A model generated the notes under the pieces. That model worked only from the letters and a program-made list of their open reading frames with translations. It did no database searches and was not told the origin of the DNA. From contig CAIMVD010000031.1 in NCBI GenBank assembly GCA_903844815.1, forward strand, positions 1 through 64,000: 64,000 nt of DNA, written 5' to 3'. This stretch comes from an uncultured Bacteroidota bacterium (GTDB lineage Bacteria > Bacteroidota > Bacteroidia > Bacteroidales > VadinHA17). Positions 1 through 7,979 of this stretch are shown piece after piece. Within the stretch, counting starts at the first letter, position 1. Each line of letters starts with the position of its first letter. A program made the translations under genes and the position numbers.

Positions 1-726
1 GTATCTCTTACTCAGCCTACATGCGTTAGTGCCAATGGATCTGTTGCAATAACTTCTTCAATAACAGGGCTTACTTTCAGTACCGATGCTACTAACTATG
101 CTGCTTATACCGCTCCTTTCACGGTGGCAGCAGGTGCAAACTATTCTATCACTGCTAAAAATACCGATGGATGTGTTTCTGATGCAGCAACAGGAACAAT
201 GGGTAATCAGCCCCTGACGCCTGCAATACCTGAAGTGACGGTCATACAGCCAACGGGTATAATAGCTACAGGTAGTATAACTGTTACGTCACCAACTGGT
301 GCCGGTATCACATATAGCATTGATGGAGTTACATATACTAATACCACAGGAGTATTTAACTCTCTTGTAGCTGACTTATATTATGTAACTGCAAAAAATT
401 CAGACGGTTGCATCTCTGAAAGTATGAGTGTCAGCATAAATTCAATTCCAACTACGATTGTTGATGTAAAACTTAATTCCCGGTTTGAGATTTATCCTGT
501 TCCTGGTGACGGGCATCTTACTATCACAATCTATACTCAGACTGAGAAGACGTTCGACGTTTACATATTCAATAATTCAGGATCAAAGATTTATGAGTTG
601 ACGAAAGTAGAGGTAAAAGGGACAATTGATCTTAAAGTTAATATAAGTTCCGCTCCAGCGGGGGTATATTATGTAGTTTTCGCAGATGGAAAGGATCAGG
701 TAAGTAAGAAAATAATTATCAGATAA
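1..726 (+). CDS. T9SS-sorted surface protein with tandem Ig/SprB-like repeats (5' end missing)
   Basis: The frame is open from the first base, so the N-terminus lies outside the window. What remains has two tandem beta-rich repeats, each ending in a near-identical segment (ITAKNTDGCVSDA and VTAKNSDGCISES), the style of SprB-like or PKD-like adhesin repeats. The last ~80 residues form a T9SS type A sorting domain: it opens with FEIYPVPGDGHLTI, has a GxYYVVF strand, and ends in a basic KKIIIR tail. In this family the C-terminal domain directs export across the outer membrane and is then removed. The inferred role is a cell-surface adhesin or gliding-type protein; its substrate is unknown. A strong hairpin terminator follows. 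Confidence 0.8.
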   Translation, partial: VSLTQPTCVSANGSVAITSSITGLTFSTDATNYAAYTAPFTVAAGANYSITAKNTDGCVSDAATGTMGNQPLTPAIPEVTVIQPTGIIATGSITVTSPTGAGITYSIDGVTYTNTTGVFNSLVADLYYVTAKNSDGCISESMSVSINSIPTTIVDVKLNSRFEIYPVPGDGHLTITIYTQTEKTFDVYIFNNSGSKIYELTKVEVKGTIDLKVNISSAPAGVYYVVFADGKDQVSKKIIIR

Positions 727-833
727 AATACCTGATAATATTTGTATGAGGTTAGCAATAATATATAATAGTCTCATACTTTAAACTGCGTAAATCAAAA
801 TTGGAATCTGAATTAACTTAACCGTTATAAAAA

Positions 834-868
834 AAAGGGGCTGTCAGAAATGACGGCCCTTTTATTTA
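834..868 (+). terminator. Rho-independent terminator with GAAA tetraloop
   Basis: A 13-bp stem (834-846 paired with 851-863, two G-T wobbles) closes on a GAAA tetraloop at 847-850. The right arm ends in TTTT and continues into an AT-rich tail. It lies about 110 bases after the stop of the T9SS protein. Confidence 0.8.
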
Positions 869-898
869 TAATTTACTTATAATCTGAACTGTCAAGTG

Positions 899-1390
899 CT
901 AAACTTTAATAATTTTCAGCGATTTACTGAAATTCATATTAGAAACTTTAATTATATAAACGTAAGCGTCTAGGATTTCATCTGGCTTCCACTGTTTTCC
1001 TATCTCATGTTCTTTCCGGTATAGACTATTGATGATATCCACAATACCTTTTGCATCCACATCCTCTTCGATATCAAGGAACCCGCGCTTGCAGTGCTGA
1101 AAGCAGGCTAACCGTATCGCAGTGGGATAAGTATCACTTTCTAAAATCTTATAGTTAAAAAGCCTGTCAGATTGAATGGCCCCTGTGTAGTGTTCACCGA
1201 TATAATTGGTCAGTACTTCGCGTTTACGTGAACCGTTTTCATAAAAGCACTGGACCAGTTTCTTGCTATTGAGTAAATGTATCTCCTTTGTAACATGCCG
1301 GCAATAAAGGAACCATGCCAACCGCTGGCGATACTGCGCCGACCGAAGCCGGACACCCTCCATGATCAAAACGAAAGTTGCCCATTTCAT
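899..1390 (-). pseudogene. IS66-family transposase remnant
   Basis: The 163-residue frame matches the middle of IS66 transposases as I know them. It has a segment like GSRxREVL-x-NYIGE-x-YxGAIQSD followed by YKILESDTYPTAIRLACFQHCKRGFLD (split here around the IQSD aspartate) and a DAKGIVDIINSLYRKEHEIG block with the CxxHCKRxF signature. Intact IS66 transposases are roughly 500 residues; the zinc-finger/helical N-terminus and the DDE C-terminus are absent, and the sequence after GKQWKPDE no longer looks like the family. The usual GY after QSD has become RL. No terminal inverted repeats or accessory tnpA/tnpB genes were seen. It is a decayed insertion and probably not functional. Confidence 0.6.
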
Positions 1391-1483
1391 CTCATAACCT
1401 GAGAATTGTCAACAATTATTGGTATTCCAAAATATTCCCTTTCTTTGTACAACAAAAGGCCATGAAGACTGTTTAAATATCAG

Positions 1484-1903
1484 ATGAAAACTATTGGCGC
1501 CATATCATTAATTGTCCTGCTGCTTTTCACAGGGATCAGAGTCAGTGTAGCAACACATTATTGTTGCGGCCATGTTGCCGGCTCTAAGGTGTCACTCACA
1601 GGTGCACAGGCTACCTGCGGAATGGAAAACGAGGAAGCCCCCTATTCACATCAGGAAATTATTTCTACTCACTGCTGCGACAACTTTATTTCGTCTTATT
1701 CATTCAGCAACAACTATTTTCCTACTTTTTATAATTATGATAACTTCGACGCAAAGGCAATTATTAGTTTTATAGTTCCTTCCGATGTTATTATATCTTA
1801 TGCAGAACCCATCATTCCCGGTTTGAACCATGATGGGAGTCCCCCGGGTAACCAGTTTCCCGACGATATCCTGCTTTCCTCCATTTGCGTATTCCGTATC
1901 TGA
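1484..1903 (+). CDS. HYC_CC_PP family exported protein
   Basis: A 139-residue protein with an N-terminal signal sequence (residues 1-23), then the three landmarks that name the family: THYCCG (about 25-30), HCCDN (about 62-66) and SPPG (near 118). The family is widespread in Bacteroidota, usually beside copper or heavy-metal efflux genes, and its biochemical role is not established. Here it is the first gene of a plus-strand run leading to an HMA protein and Cus-type efflux subunits, which supports a periplasmic metal-related function. A perfect 6-bp inverted repeat (AATTGT-CA-ACAATT) sits about 70 bases upstream, but I cannot tie it to a regulator. Confidence 0.75.
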   Translation: MKTIGAISLIVLLLFTGIRVSVATHYCCGHVAGSKVSLTGAQATCGMENEEAPYSHQEIISTHCCDNFISSYSFSNNYFPTFYNYDNFDAKAIISFIVPSDVIISYAEPIIPGLNHDGSPPGNQFPDDILLSSICVFRI

Positions 1904-1960
1904 AATTATCAGCCTAGGCTTATTTAAGGTGGTCTCAAATAACCAGTTATGGTAGTTTGT

Positions 1961-2041
1961 GTCGTCCTGTGGCATTCTGTGTGAAAAAATCCAGGAACTT
2001 ACACAGAGATACACAGAGGTACACAGAGATACACAGAGGAA
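1961..2041. repeat. 10-bp CACAGAG minisatellite, inverted
   Basis: The right arm at 2001-2040 is four 10-bp units of the form ACACAGAGRW. The left arm at 1961-1983 holds two degenerate copies of the complement (CTGTG words). It lies between two same-strand genes and is the first of five loci in the window with this word. Confidence 0.8.
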
Positions 2042-2117
2042 ACATTTAGAGTAGCATCATCACCTTTACAACTTAAATTTTCTTTTCACTTATTATTAAT
2101 CACTAAATTAATTTGTT

Positions 2118-2477
2118 ATGAAAACAATTAAATTTTTAATGGCTGCCGTTCTATTGGTGGCAGTATGTTACGTCGCTTCTGCCCAAACAGGTACAAAAAC
2201 AGCAGGTCAGTCAAAAACTGAGACTTTAAAGGTATCGGGCAACTGTGGCATGTGTAAAGACAGGATCGAAAAGGCCGCAACTGAAGCAGGGGCAACAAGC
2301 GCTGCCTGGGATTCCAAAACCAAGATGCTCACCGTTTCATTCGACGCCTCAAAAACAAATGTTGATACTTTCAGCAAAAAAATGGCTTCTGTGGGTCACG
2401 ATACCGAGAAGTATAAAGCTGATGATAAGGTTTACGCCGGTCTTCCCGGATGCTGCAAGTATGAAAGAACTAAATAA
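2118..2477 (+). CDS. Periplasmic heavy-metal-associated (HMA) domain protein
   Basis: A 119-residue protein with a signal peptide (1-22, ending SAQ) and one HMA fold. The metal loop is GNCGMCKDRIE with C43 and C46 as the CxxC ligands. After the ferredoxin-like fold comes a short extension, GHDTEKYKADD then LPGCCKYER with adjacent C112/C113. The same extension occurs at the end of the CusB-like protein at 7980-9509, so the two proteins share an HMA module of one lineage. The inferred role is to bind Cu(I) or Ag(I) in the periplasm and pass it to the efflux pump encoded just downstream. The CC pair may be a second metal site; that is inference. Confidence 0.85.
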   Translation: MKTIKFLMAAVLLVAVCYVASAQTGTKTAGQSKTETLKVSGNCGMCKDRIEKAATEAGATSAAWDSKTKMLTVSFDASKTNVDTFSKKMASVGHDTEKYKADDKVYAGLPGCCKYERTK

Positions 2478-2521
2478 TTGGTTCATATAATACGAGATTA
2501 ATTATTAAGTCGAAATCCATT

Positions 2522-2620
2522 AACCGCAGGGTTCGCAAAGGTTTAGAACTGAGATCGCAGAGGGCTTTATTTTATGTTTTCCCCTGCCTCCTTTTCTAAA
2601 ACTTTGCTGCCTTTGCGGTT
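2522..2620. repeat. Inverted repeat ending at the upstream ATG of the RND gene
   Basis: The left arm (2522-2541, AACCGCAGGGTTCGCAAAG) and right arm (2602-2620, CTTTGCTGCCTTTGCGGTT) are imperfect complements. Inner segments around 2543 and 2586-2600 add further pairing. The word CTTTGCGG/CCGCAAAG recurs in many environmental Bacteroidota spacers as I recall. The right arm stops exactly where an ATG at 2621 begins, which argues that this ATG is not the start of the following gene. Confidence 0.65.
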
Positions 2621-2659
2621 ATGAAGGATTTTTTAAAGTCTATCTTAATCTTCCTTATA

Positions 2660-5600
2660 ATGTTTAACCGTCTTGTAAAATATTTCCTTGAAAACAGGCT
2701 GATTACAATTATCCTGCTCATTGCCTTTATCGTAATGGGGATAGTTACAATGCCATTTAACGCGAAAACAGGTTTCCTGCCACGGAATCCGGTTCCTGTC
2801 GATGCCATTCCCGATATAGGCGAAAACCAGCAGATCGTCTCCACCGAATGGATGGGCCGATCGCCAAAGGATATCCAGGACCAGGTTACATATCCGCTTT
2901 CGGCGGCTCTTTTGGGCATACCGGGAGTTAAGACAATAAGAAGCTCCTCCATGTTTGGAATGTCATTCATATATCTGATTTTCAATGATAATGTTGAATT
3001 CTATTGGAGCCGATCGAGAATACTTGAGAAGCTAAACTCTCTCCCGGCAGGCACTCTTCCCGCAGGGGTGCAACCTGCCCTTGGACCCGATGCGACTGCT
3101 CTTGGACAGATCTTCTGGTATACCCTCGAAGGAAGAAATCCTGCTACCGGACTACCTGCAGGTGGATGGGATCCTCAGGAATTAAGGACATTACAGGATT
3201 TCTATGTCAAATATGGTCTTTCTGCTGCCGAAGGTGTTTCAGAAGTTGCTGCTGCCGGTGGATTCGTAAAGGAGTACCAGGTGGATATTGATCCTGACGC
3301 AATGAAGGCATATAACGTATCCGTAATGGATGTGATGAATGCGGTTAAAAACAGCAATCTTGATATCGGTGCTGAAACCGTGGAATTGAATAAGGTTGAA
3401 TATATTATCCGTGGATTGGGATATGTAAAAAGTTTGAATGATCTGGAGATCTCGGTTATTGCAGTAAGAAATAATGTGCCTGTAAGAGTTAAAGATGTCG
3501 CCAGGGTAACTTTCGGCCCGGCAACACGCCGCGGAGGCCTCGACAAATCCGGTTCCGAGGCCGTAGGCGCTGTGGTTGTGGCCCGTTACGGATCAAATCC
3601 AATGGAAGTAATAAATAATGTAAAGGAAAAAATCAGGGAAATTGAACCGGGTTTGCCTCAGAAGACATTGCCCGACGGTACTGTTTCGAAGGTGACCATC
3701 GTCCCGTTTTACGACAGAACAGGACTGATCCTCGAAACTACTGGAACACTTGAATCGGCTCTTACCCATGAGATACTGATTTGCATTATTGTCATTATTA
3801 TTCTTGTGATGAACCTCAGGGCTTCATTGATTGTAGCCGGATTACTTCCAATAGGTGTCCTGATGACGTTTATCCTGATGCGGTTTTTCGGCATAGATGC
3901 CAATATAGTGGCACTTTCGGGCATCGCCATTGCAATCGGTGTCATGGTCGATATCGGAATTGTCGATGTAGAAAATATTCTGAGGCATCTTGAGATGCCT
4001 GAAAACCATGGAGTCCGGGGGAAAAAGCTTATGCACGTTATTTACCTTGCAACTACGGAAGTCAGGTCAGCGGTGGTAACCTCAATAGGAACTACAATAA
4101 TTAGTTTCCTCCCTGTATTTGCAATGCAGGCACAGGAGGGAAAACTCTTTCACCCTCTGGCATTTACGAAAACATTTGCACTGATTTCAGCCTTTATTCT
4201 CGGTATTGTTGTTTTGCCAACCCTTGTACATATTCTTTTCGATATCTCCTTTGACAAAAAGAAGATAAAAAGAATATGGAATATTATTCTTATCGCAGCA
4301 GGACTTTTCTTTTCTGTACGGTTTCTGATGTGGCCGGCATTTGCACTGACTGCTGTCGGGATAAATAATCTGCTTGATTACCGGTGGAGTAAAAACCGGC
4401 AACAATTCCCTGATTATATTAACATTCTTATTACTGTACTCTTTGCAACCTGGTATCTTTCAATCGAATGGCTGCCACTTGGGGCTCATAACAGCGAATT
4501 CGTCAACTTTCTGTTTGTTTCAGGCATTGTCGGCGTGATTCTTCTTGCCCTTATGTCAATGGTACAGTATTATGAAAAGATACTTCGGTGGGCGTTGGAA
4601 AATAAATGGAAGTTCCTGCTGATTCCTGCTTTTACGGTTCTGTTCGGTATTCTTTCCTGGCAAGGTTTTGATGCTGTTTTCGGATTTGCTGCAACCGTAG
4701 CCGAAAAGGCAGGTTGGAAAAAATTCAGGGAATCATCATTATGGCAAAGTGCTGTTAAAACGTTTCCCGGCACCGGAAAGGAATTCATGCCATCACTTAA
4801 TGAGGGCTCATTTCTTCTCATGCCAACAAGCATGCCACATTCCGGAATTGAAAAAAACCTTGAGTACATCGAAACCCTCGACAAGCGACTATCGGCAATT
4901 CCTGAGGTGGAAGTTGCTGTAGGCAAATGGGGTCGTGTCAATTCAGCCCTCGATCCTGCTCCTGTGCAGATGTTCGAAAATACAATCAATTACCGTCCTC
5001 AGTATATCCTCGATGAAAACGGACACAGAAAGCAGTTCAGTGTTGACAGGAAAGGGAGGTATTTGCTTACAAATAATTCATTTTACGACCCCCGAAATGA
5101 ACCCTTCAGAGTTATTTCCGCCGACAGCCTTATTCCTGATAAAAGAGGGGAATACTTCAGGCAATGGCGGCCTGAGATAAAAAACCCTGACGATATCTGG
5201 AAAGAGATAGTGAAAGTTACTGAAATACCGGGACTTACCTCAGCACCAAAATTACAGCCTATCGAAACACGCCTCGTTATGCTGTCAACAGGTATGCGTG
5301 CACCAATGGGACTGAAAGTTTACGGTCCCGATCTCAATTCAATAGAACAGGCAGGACTGATGCTTGAAAAGACGCTGAAAGAGGTGCCATCAATTAAATC
5401 ATCTGCTGTTTTTTACGACCGTGCAGTTGGGGCTCCTTATCTTGAGATCAGGCTTAACCGGGAAGCAATGGCACGTTACGGAATGACTGTAAGCAGTGTT
5501 CAGGAGGTTCTGCAGGTTGCCGTCGGAGGAATGACACTCTCAACTTCTGTGGAGGGTCGTGAAAGGTTCCCGATGAGGGTTCGATATGCCCGGGAACTCC

Positions 5601-6511
5601 GCGATAATCCTGAAGACATGAAACGCATTCTCATACCTGCAATGAATGGTGCCCAGATACCACTTGGGGAAATTGCCGGTATAGATTATACAAAAGGCGC
5701 TCAGATGATCCGAAGTGAAAATACTTTCCTTGTAGGTTTTGTCATTTTCGACAAAGCTGAAGCGAAGGCAGAAGTCGATGTCGTAAACGAAGCAAGCACG
5801 ATTATAAAGGATAAAATCAGTTCCGGGGAAATAATACTACCTCACGGCGTAACCTACAAATTTGCCGGAAACTACGAAAACCAGATCAGGGCAACACGAA
5901 GACTGGCTATTGTGGTACCTCTAAGCCTTATATTGATCCTTCTTCTTCTCTACTTCCAGTTCCGGACAGTTACTGCATCACTAATTCATTTCTCGGGAGT
6001 CTTTGTTGCCTTTTCAGGAGGTTTTATAATGCTTTGGCTTTACGGCCAGGATTGGTTCATGAACTTTTCAGTATCAGGGCTTAACCTTCGGGATCTGTTT
6101 CAGATGGATACAATCAACCTGAGCGTTGCTGTGTGGGTGGGATTTATTGCCCTGTTCGGGATATCCACAAACGACGGGGTAATAATGGGAACCTATATAC
6201 ACCAGGTTTTTGAGGACATGAAGCCATCAACCATCGGGGAAGTTCGTGAAGCAGTGATCCTTGCCGGTAAAAAACGGGTACGTCCCGCAATGATGACAAC
6301 CGCTGTTGCAATTATCGCACTTCTTCCGGTTTTATCGTCCACCGGCAAAGGAGCTGATATCATGGTTCCAATGGCCATCCCCGCTTTTGGGGGAATGATA
6401 ATACAGGTCATGACTATTTTTGTTGTTCCCCTCTTCCAGGCAATGTGGAGGGAAGGGGAAATTGCGAAAAAGAACCATGAACCTTATCTCATCAATATTA
6501 ACCAGCAGTAA
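2660..6511 (+). CDS. cusA: CusA/CzcA-family RND heavy-metal efflux pump
   Basis: Inner-membrane proton-driven pump subunit for heavy-metal export, about 1283 residues (E. coli CusA is 1047). I start it at 2660 (MFNRLVKYFLENRL), the usual family beginning; an ATG 39 bases upstream adds an atypical peptide and touches an inverted repeat. The proton-relay helix reads GVMVDIGIVDVENI near residue 428. The segments FMPSLNEGSFLLMP (about 709), MFENTINYRP and MLSTGMRAPMGLKV (about 874) retain the methionine-rich Cu(I)/Ag(I) pattern of the CusA branch. Extra length comes from added transmembrane helices around 550-650 and a periplasmic insert around 790-870, both common in Bacteroidota homologues. It forms a tripartite system with the next two genes. 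Confidence 0.92.
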   Translation: MFNRLVKYFLENRLITIILLIAFIVMGIVTMPFNAKTGFLPRNPVPVDAIPDIGENQQIVSTEWMGRSPKDIQDQVTYPLSAALLGIPGVKTIRSSSMFGMSFIYLIFNDNVEFYWSRSRILEKLNSLPAGTLPAGVQPALGPDATALGQIFWYTLEGRNPATGLPAGGWDPQELRTLQDFYVKYGLSAAEGVSEVAAAGGFVKEYQVDIDPDAMKAYNVSVMDVMNAVKNSNLDIGAETVELNKVEYIIRGLGYVKSLNDLEISVIAVRNNVPVRVKDVARVTFGPATRRGGLDKSGSEAVGAVVVARYGSNPMEVINNVKEKIREIEPGLPQKTLPDGTVSKVTIVPFYDRTGLILETTGTLESALTHEILICIIVIIILVMNLRASLIVAGLLPIGVLMTFILMRFFGIDANIVALSGIAIAIGVMVDIGIVDVENILRHLEMPENHGVRGKKLMHVIYLATTEVRSAVVTSIGTTIISFLPVFAMQAQEGKLFHPLAFTKTFALISAFILGIVVLPTLVHILFDISFDKKKIKRIWNIILIAAGLFFSVRFLMWPAFALTAVGINNLLDYRWSKNRQQFPDYINILITVLFATWYLSIEWLPLGAHNSEFVNFLFVSGIVGVILLALMSMVQYYEKILRWALENKWKFLLIPAFTVLFGILSWQGFDAVFGFAATVAEKAGWKKFRESSLWQSAVKTFPGTGKEFMPSLNEGSFLLMPTSMPHSGIEKNLEYIETLDKRLSAIPEVEVAVGKWGRVNSALDPAPVQMFENTINYRPQYILDENGHRKQFSVDRKGRYLLTNNSFYDPRNEPFRVISADSLIPDKRGEYFRQWRPEIKNPDDIWKEIVKVTEIPGLTSAPKLQPIETRLVMLSTGMRAPMGLKVYGPDLNSIEQAGLMLEKTLKEVPSIKSSAVFYDRAVGAPYLEIRLNREAMARYGMTVSSVQEVLQVAVGGMTLSTSVEGRERFPMRVRYARELRDNPEDMKRILIPAMNGAQIPLGEIAGIDYTKGAQMIRSENTFLVGFVIFDKAEAKAEVDVVNEASTIIKDKISSGEIILPHGVTYKFAGNYENQIRATRRLAIVVPLSLILILLLLYFQFRTVTASLIHFSGVFVAFSGGFIMLWLYGQDWFMNFSVSGLNLRDLFQMDTINLSVAVWVGFIALFGISTNDGVIMGTYIHQVFEDMKPSTIGEVREAVILAGKKRVRPAMMTTAVAIIALLPVLSSTGKGADIMVPMAIPAFGGMIIQVMTIFVVPLFQAMWREGEIAKKNHEPYLININQQ

Positions 6512-6512
6512 G

Positions 6513-7961
6513 ATGAAACAAATGACAAATAAAATATTGCTTACTGTGATTCTTGCAATTTTCATTCTGCACCATAGTCAAAGCCAGCTCTACCCCGATT
6601 CGCTTATAAGGTATATGGAAATTGCCGCTGAAAATAATCCTTCCGTAAGGAGGGAATTCACCGGCTACAAGGCTGCCCTTCAAAAGATTCCTCAGGCAGG
6701 AAGCCTTACCGATCCGCAGTTGAGTATCGGAGTATTTCTGAAACCCATGGAAATAGTGAGCGGTAACCAGGTAGCCGATCTTAGTCTGATGCAGATGTTC
6801 CCATGGTTTGGTGTCCTGAAAAATGCGCGGAACGAGATGAGCCTGATGGCAAAGGCTAAATATGAACAGTATCGGGATGCAAAACTCCAGGTATATTTTG
6901 ATGTCCAGCGAACCTGGTACGAGTTGTTCAAAATCAAAAAAGAGATCGCAATTTCTGAAAAAAACATAGAGATCCTTAAAACAATTGAACGACTGGCTAT
7001 AATTAAGTTTAAATCGCCTGCGTCAGGACAAGCAGTACCATCATCCGGAAACGGTGCACCTTCGGGTAATTCCCTTCAGAATTCGCCGGGTAATTCCTCT
7101 TCAATGGATATGGCAGGGAATCAGGGAAACAGCATAACCATACCATCTGCCGGCAATTCGTCTTCAATGCAAAACAGCACAATGGGAATATCTGCATCAG
7201 GCTCAGGGCTTGCCGACATTTACAGGATCCAGATTGAAGAAGGCGAACTGGAAAACAGCATTTCTCTTCTCAGGAGCAGGGAGCAAACTACAAAAGCCTT
7301 GTTTAACAGCTATTTGAACCGTCCTCCCATGGCCCCGGTATTTACAGTTGAAATTTTGATTCCCGATTCATTGGGTTTTACTGTAGAAGCAGTTTATGAC
7401 TCAGTCAGAACCAGAAATCCAATGCTCATTATGCAAGACCTTGAGCGACAATCATTATCAGCAAGAAAGAAAATGGCGACGGCGATGGGTTATCCGATGG
7501 TCGGCCTTGGTATGAATTACTCGGTGATCAGCAAGAATGAAATGTCCTCTTCTGCCATGAATGGTAATGATATGATAATGCCAATGCTGACAATAACCCT
7601 CCCCGTGTACAGAAAAAAGTACAAGGCCCTGAAAGATGAAGCTGATCTGCTCTATGCCTCCTCTGCTCAAAACTCTGAGGCAACCGCGAATTCCCTTGGT
7701 AACGAATATTACCGGGCTGTTCAATCCTACGAAGATGCGAGTCGACGAAAAAAACTTTTTGAGAACCAATATTTACTTGCATCAAAACTGCTTGACCTTA
7801 TGCTGAAAAGCTTCTCAGGATCAACATCAGGCCTTACTGAAGTGCTTCGTGTACATCAGCAAGCACTTGACTATGAACTAAAACAAACTGAAGCTATTGT
7901 TGACCTGAATACTTCAGTAGCCTGGCTCAGACGTCTGATGGCATCTGCAACTGTCCAATAA
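6513..7961 (+). CDS. cusC: CusC/TolC-family outer membrane efflux protein with low-complexity insert
   Basis: Outer-membrane channel of the tripartite metal pump, 482 residues. The ATG at 6513 is two bases after the stop of the pump gene and gives a clean signal peptide (1-24, ending SQSQ). TolC-like helical segments flank residues about 168-233, a region made almost only of Ser, Gly, Asn, Pro and scattered Met (for example SSMDMAGNQGN). This insert sits where a periplasmic helix hairpin is expected to break, and its methionines could bind Cu(I) weakly; that is inference. The next gene starts 18 bases downstream, so the three are almost certainly one transcript. Confidence 0.88.
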   Translation: MKQMTNKILLTVILAIFILHHSQSQLYPDSLIRYMEIAAENNPSVRREFTGYKAALQKIPQAGSLTDPQLSIGVFLKPMEIVSGNQVADLSLMQMFPWFGVLKNARNEMSLMAKAKYEQYRDAKLQVYFDVQRTWYELFKIKKEIAISEKNIEILKTIERLAIIKFKSPASGQAVPSSGNGAPSGNSLQNSPGNSSSMDMAGNQGNSITIPSAGNSSSMQNSTMGISASGSGLADIYRIQIEEGELENSISLLRSREQTTKALFNSYLNRPPMAPVFTVEILIPDSLGFTVEAVYDSVRTRNPMLIMQDLERQSLSARKKMATAMGYPMVGLGMNYSVISKNEMSSSAMNGNDMIMPMLTITLPVYRKKYKALKDEADLLYASSAQNSEATANSLGNEYYRAVQSYEDASRRKKLFENQYLLASKLLDLMLKSFSGSTSGLTEVLRVHQQALDYELKQTEAIVDLNTSVAWLRRLMASATVQ

Positions 7962-7979
7962 TCTATTAAGAACTCGAAA

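Noticed and set aside
2621-2659. Longer N-terminus for the CusA-like pump (ATG at 2621)
   Set aside because: This ATG directly abuts the right arm of an inverted repeat, and its 13 extra residues are atypical for the family; MFNRLVKYFLENRL at 2660 is the normal start.
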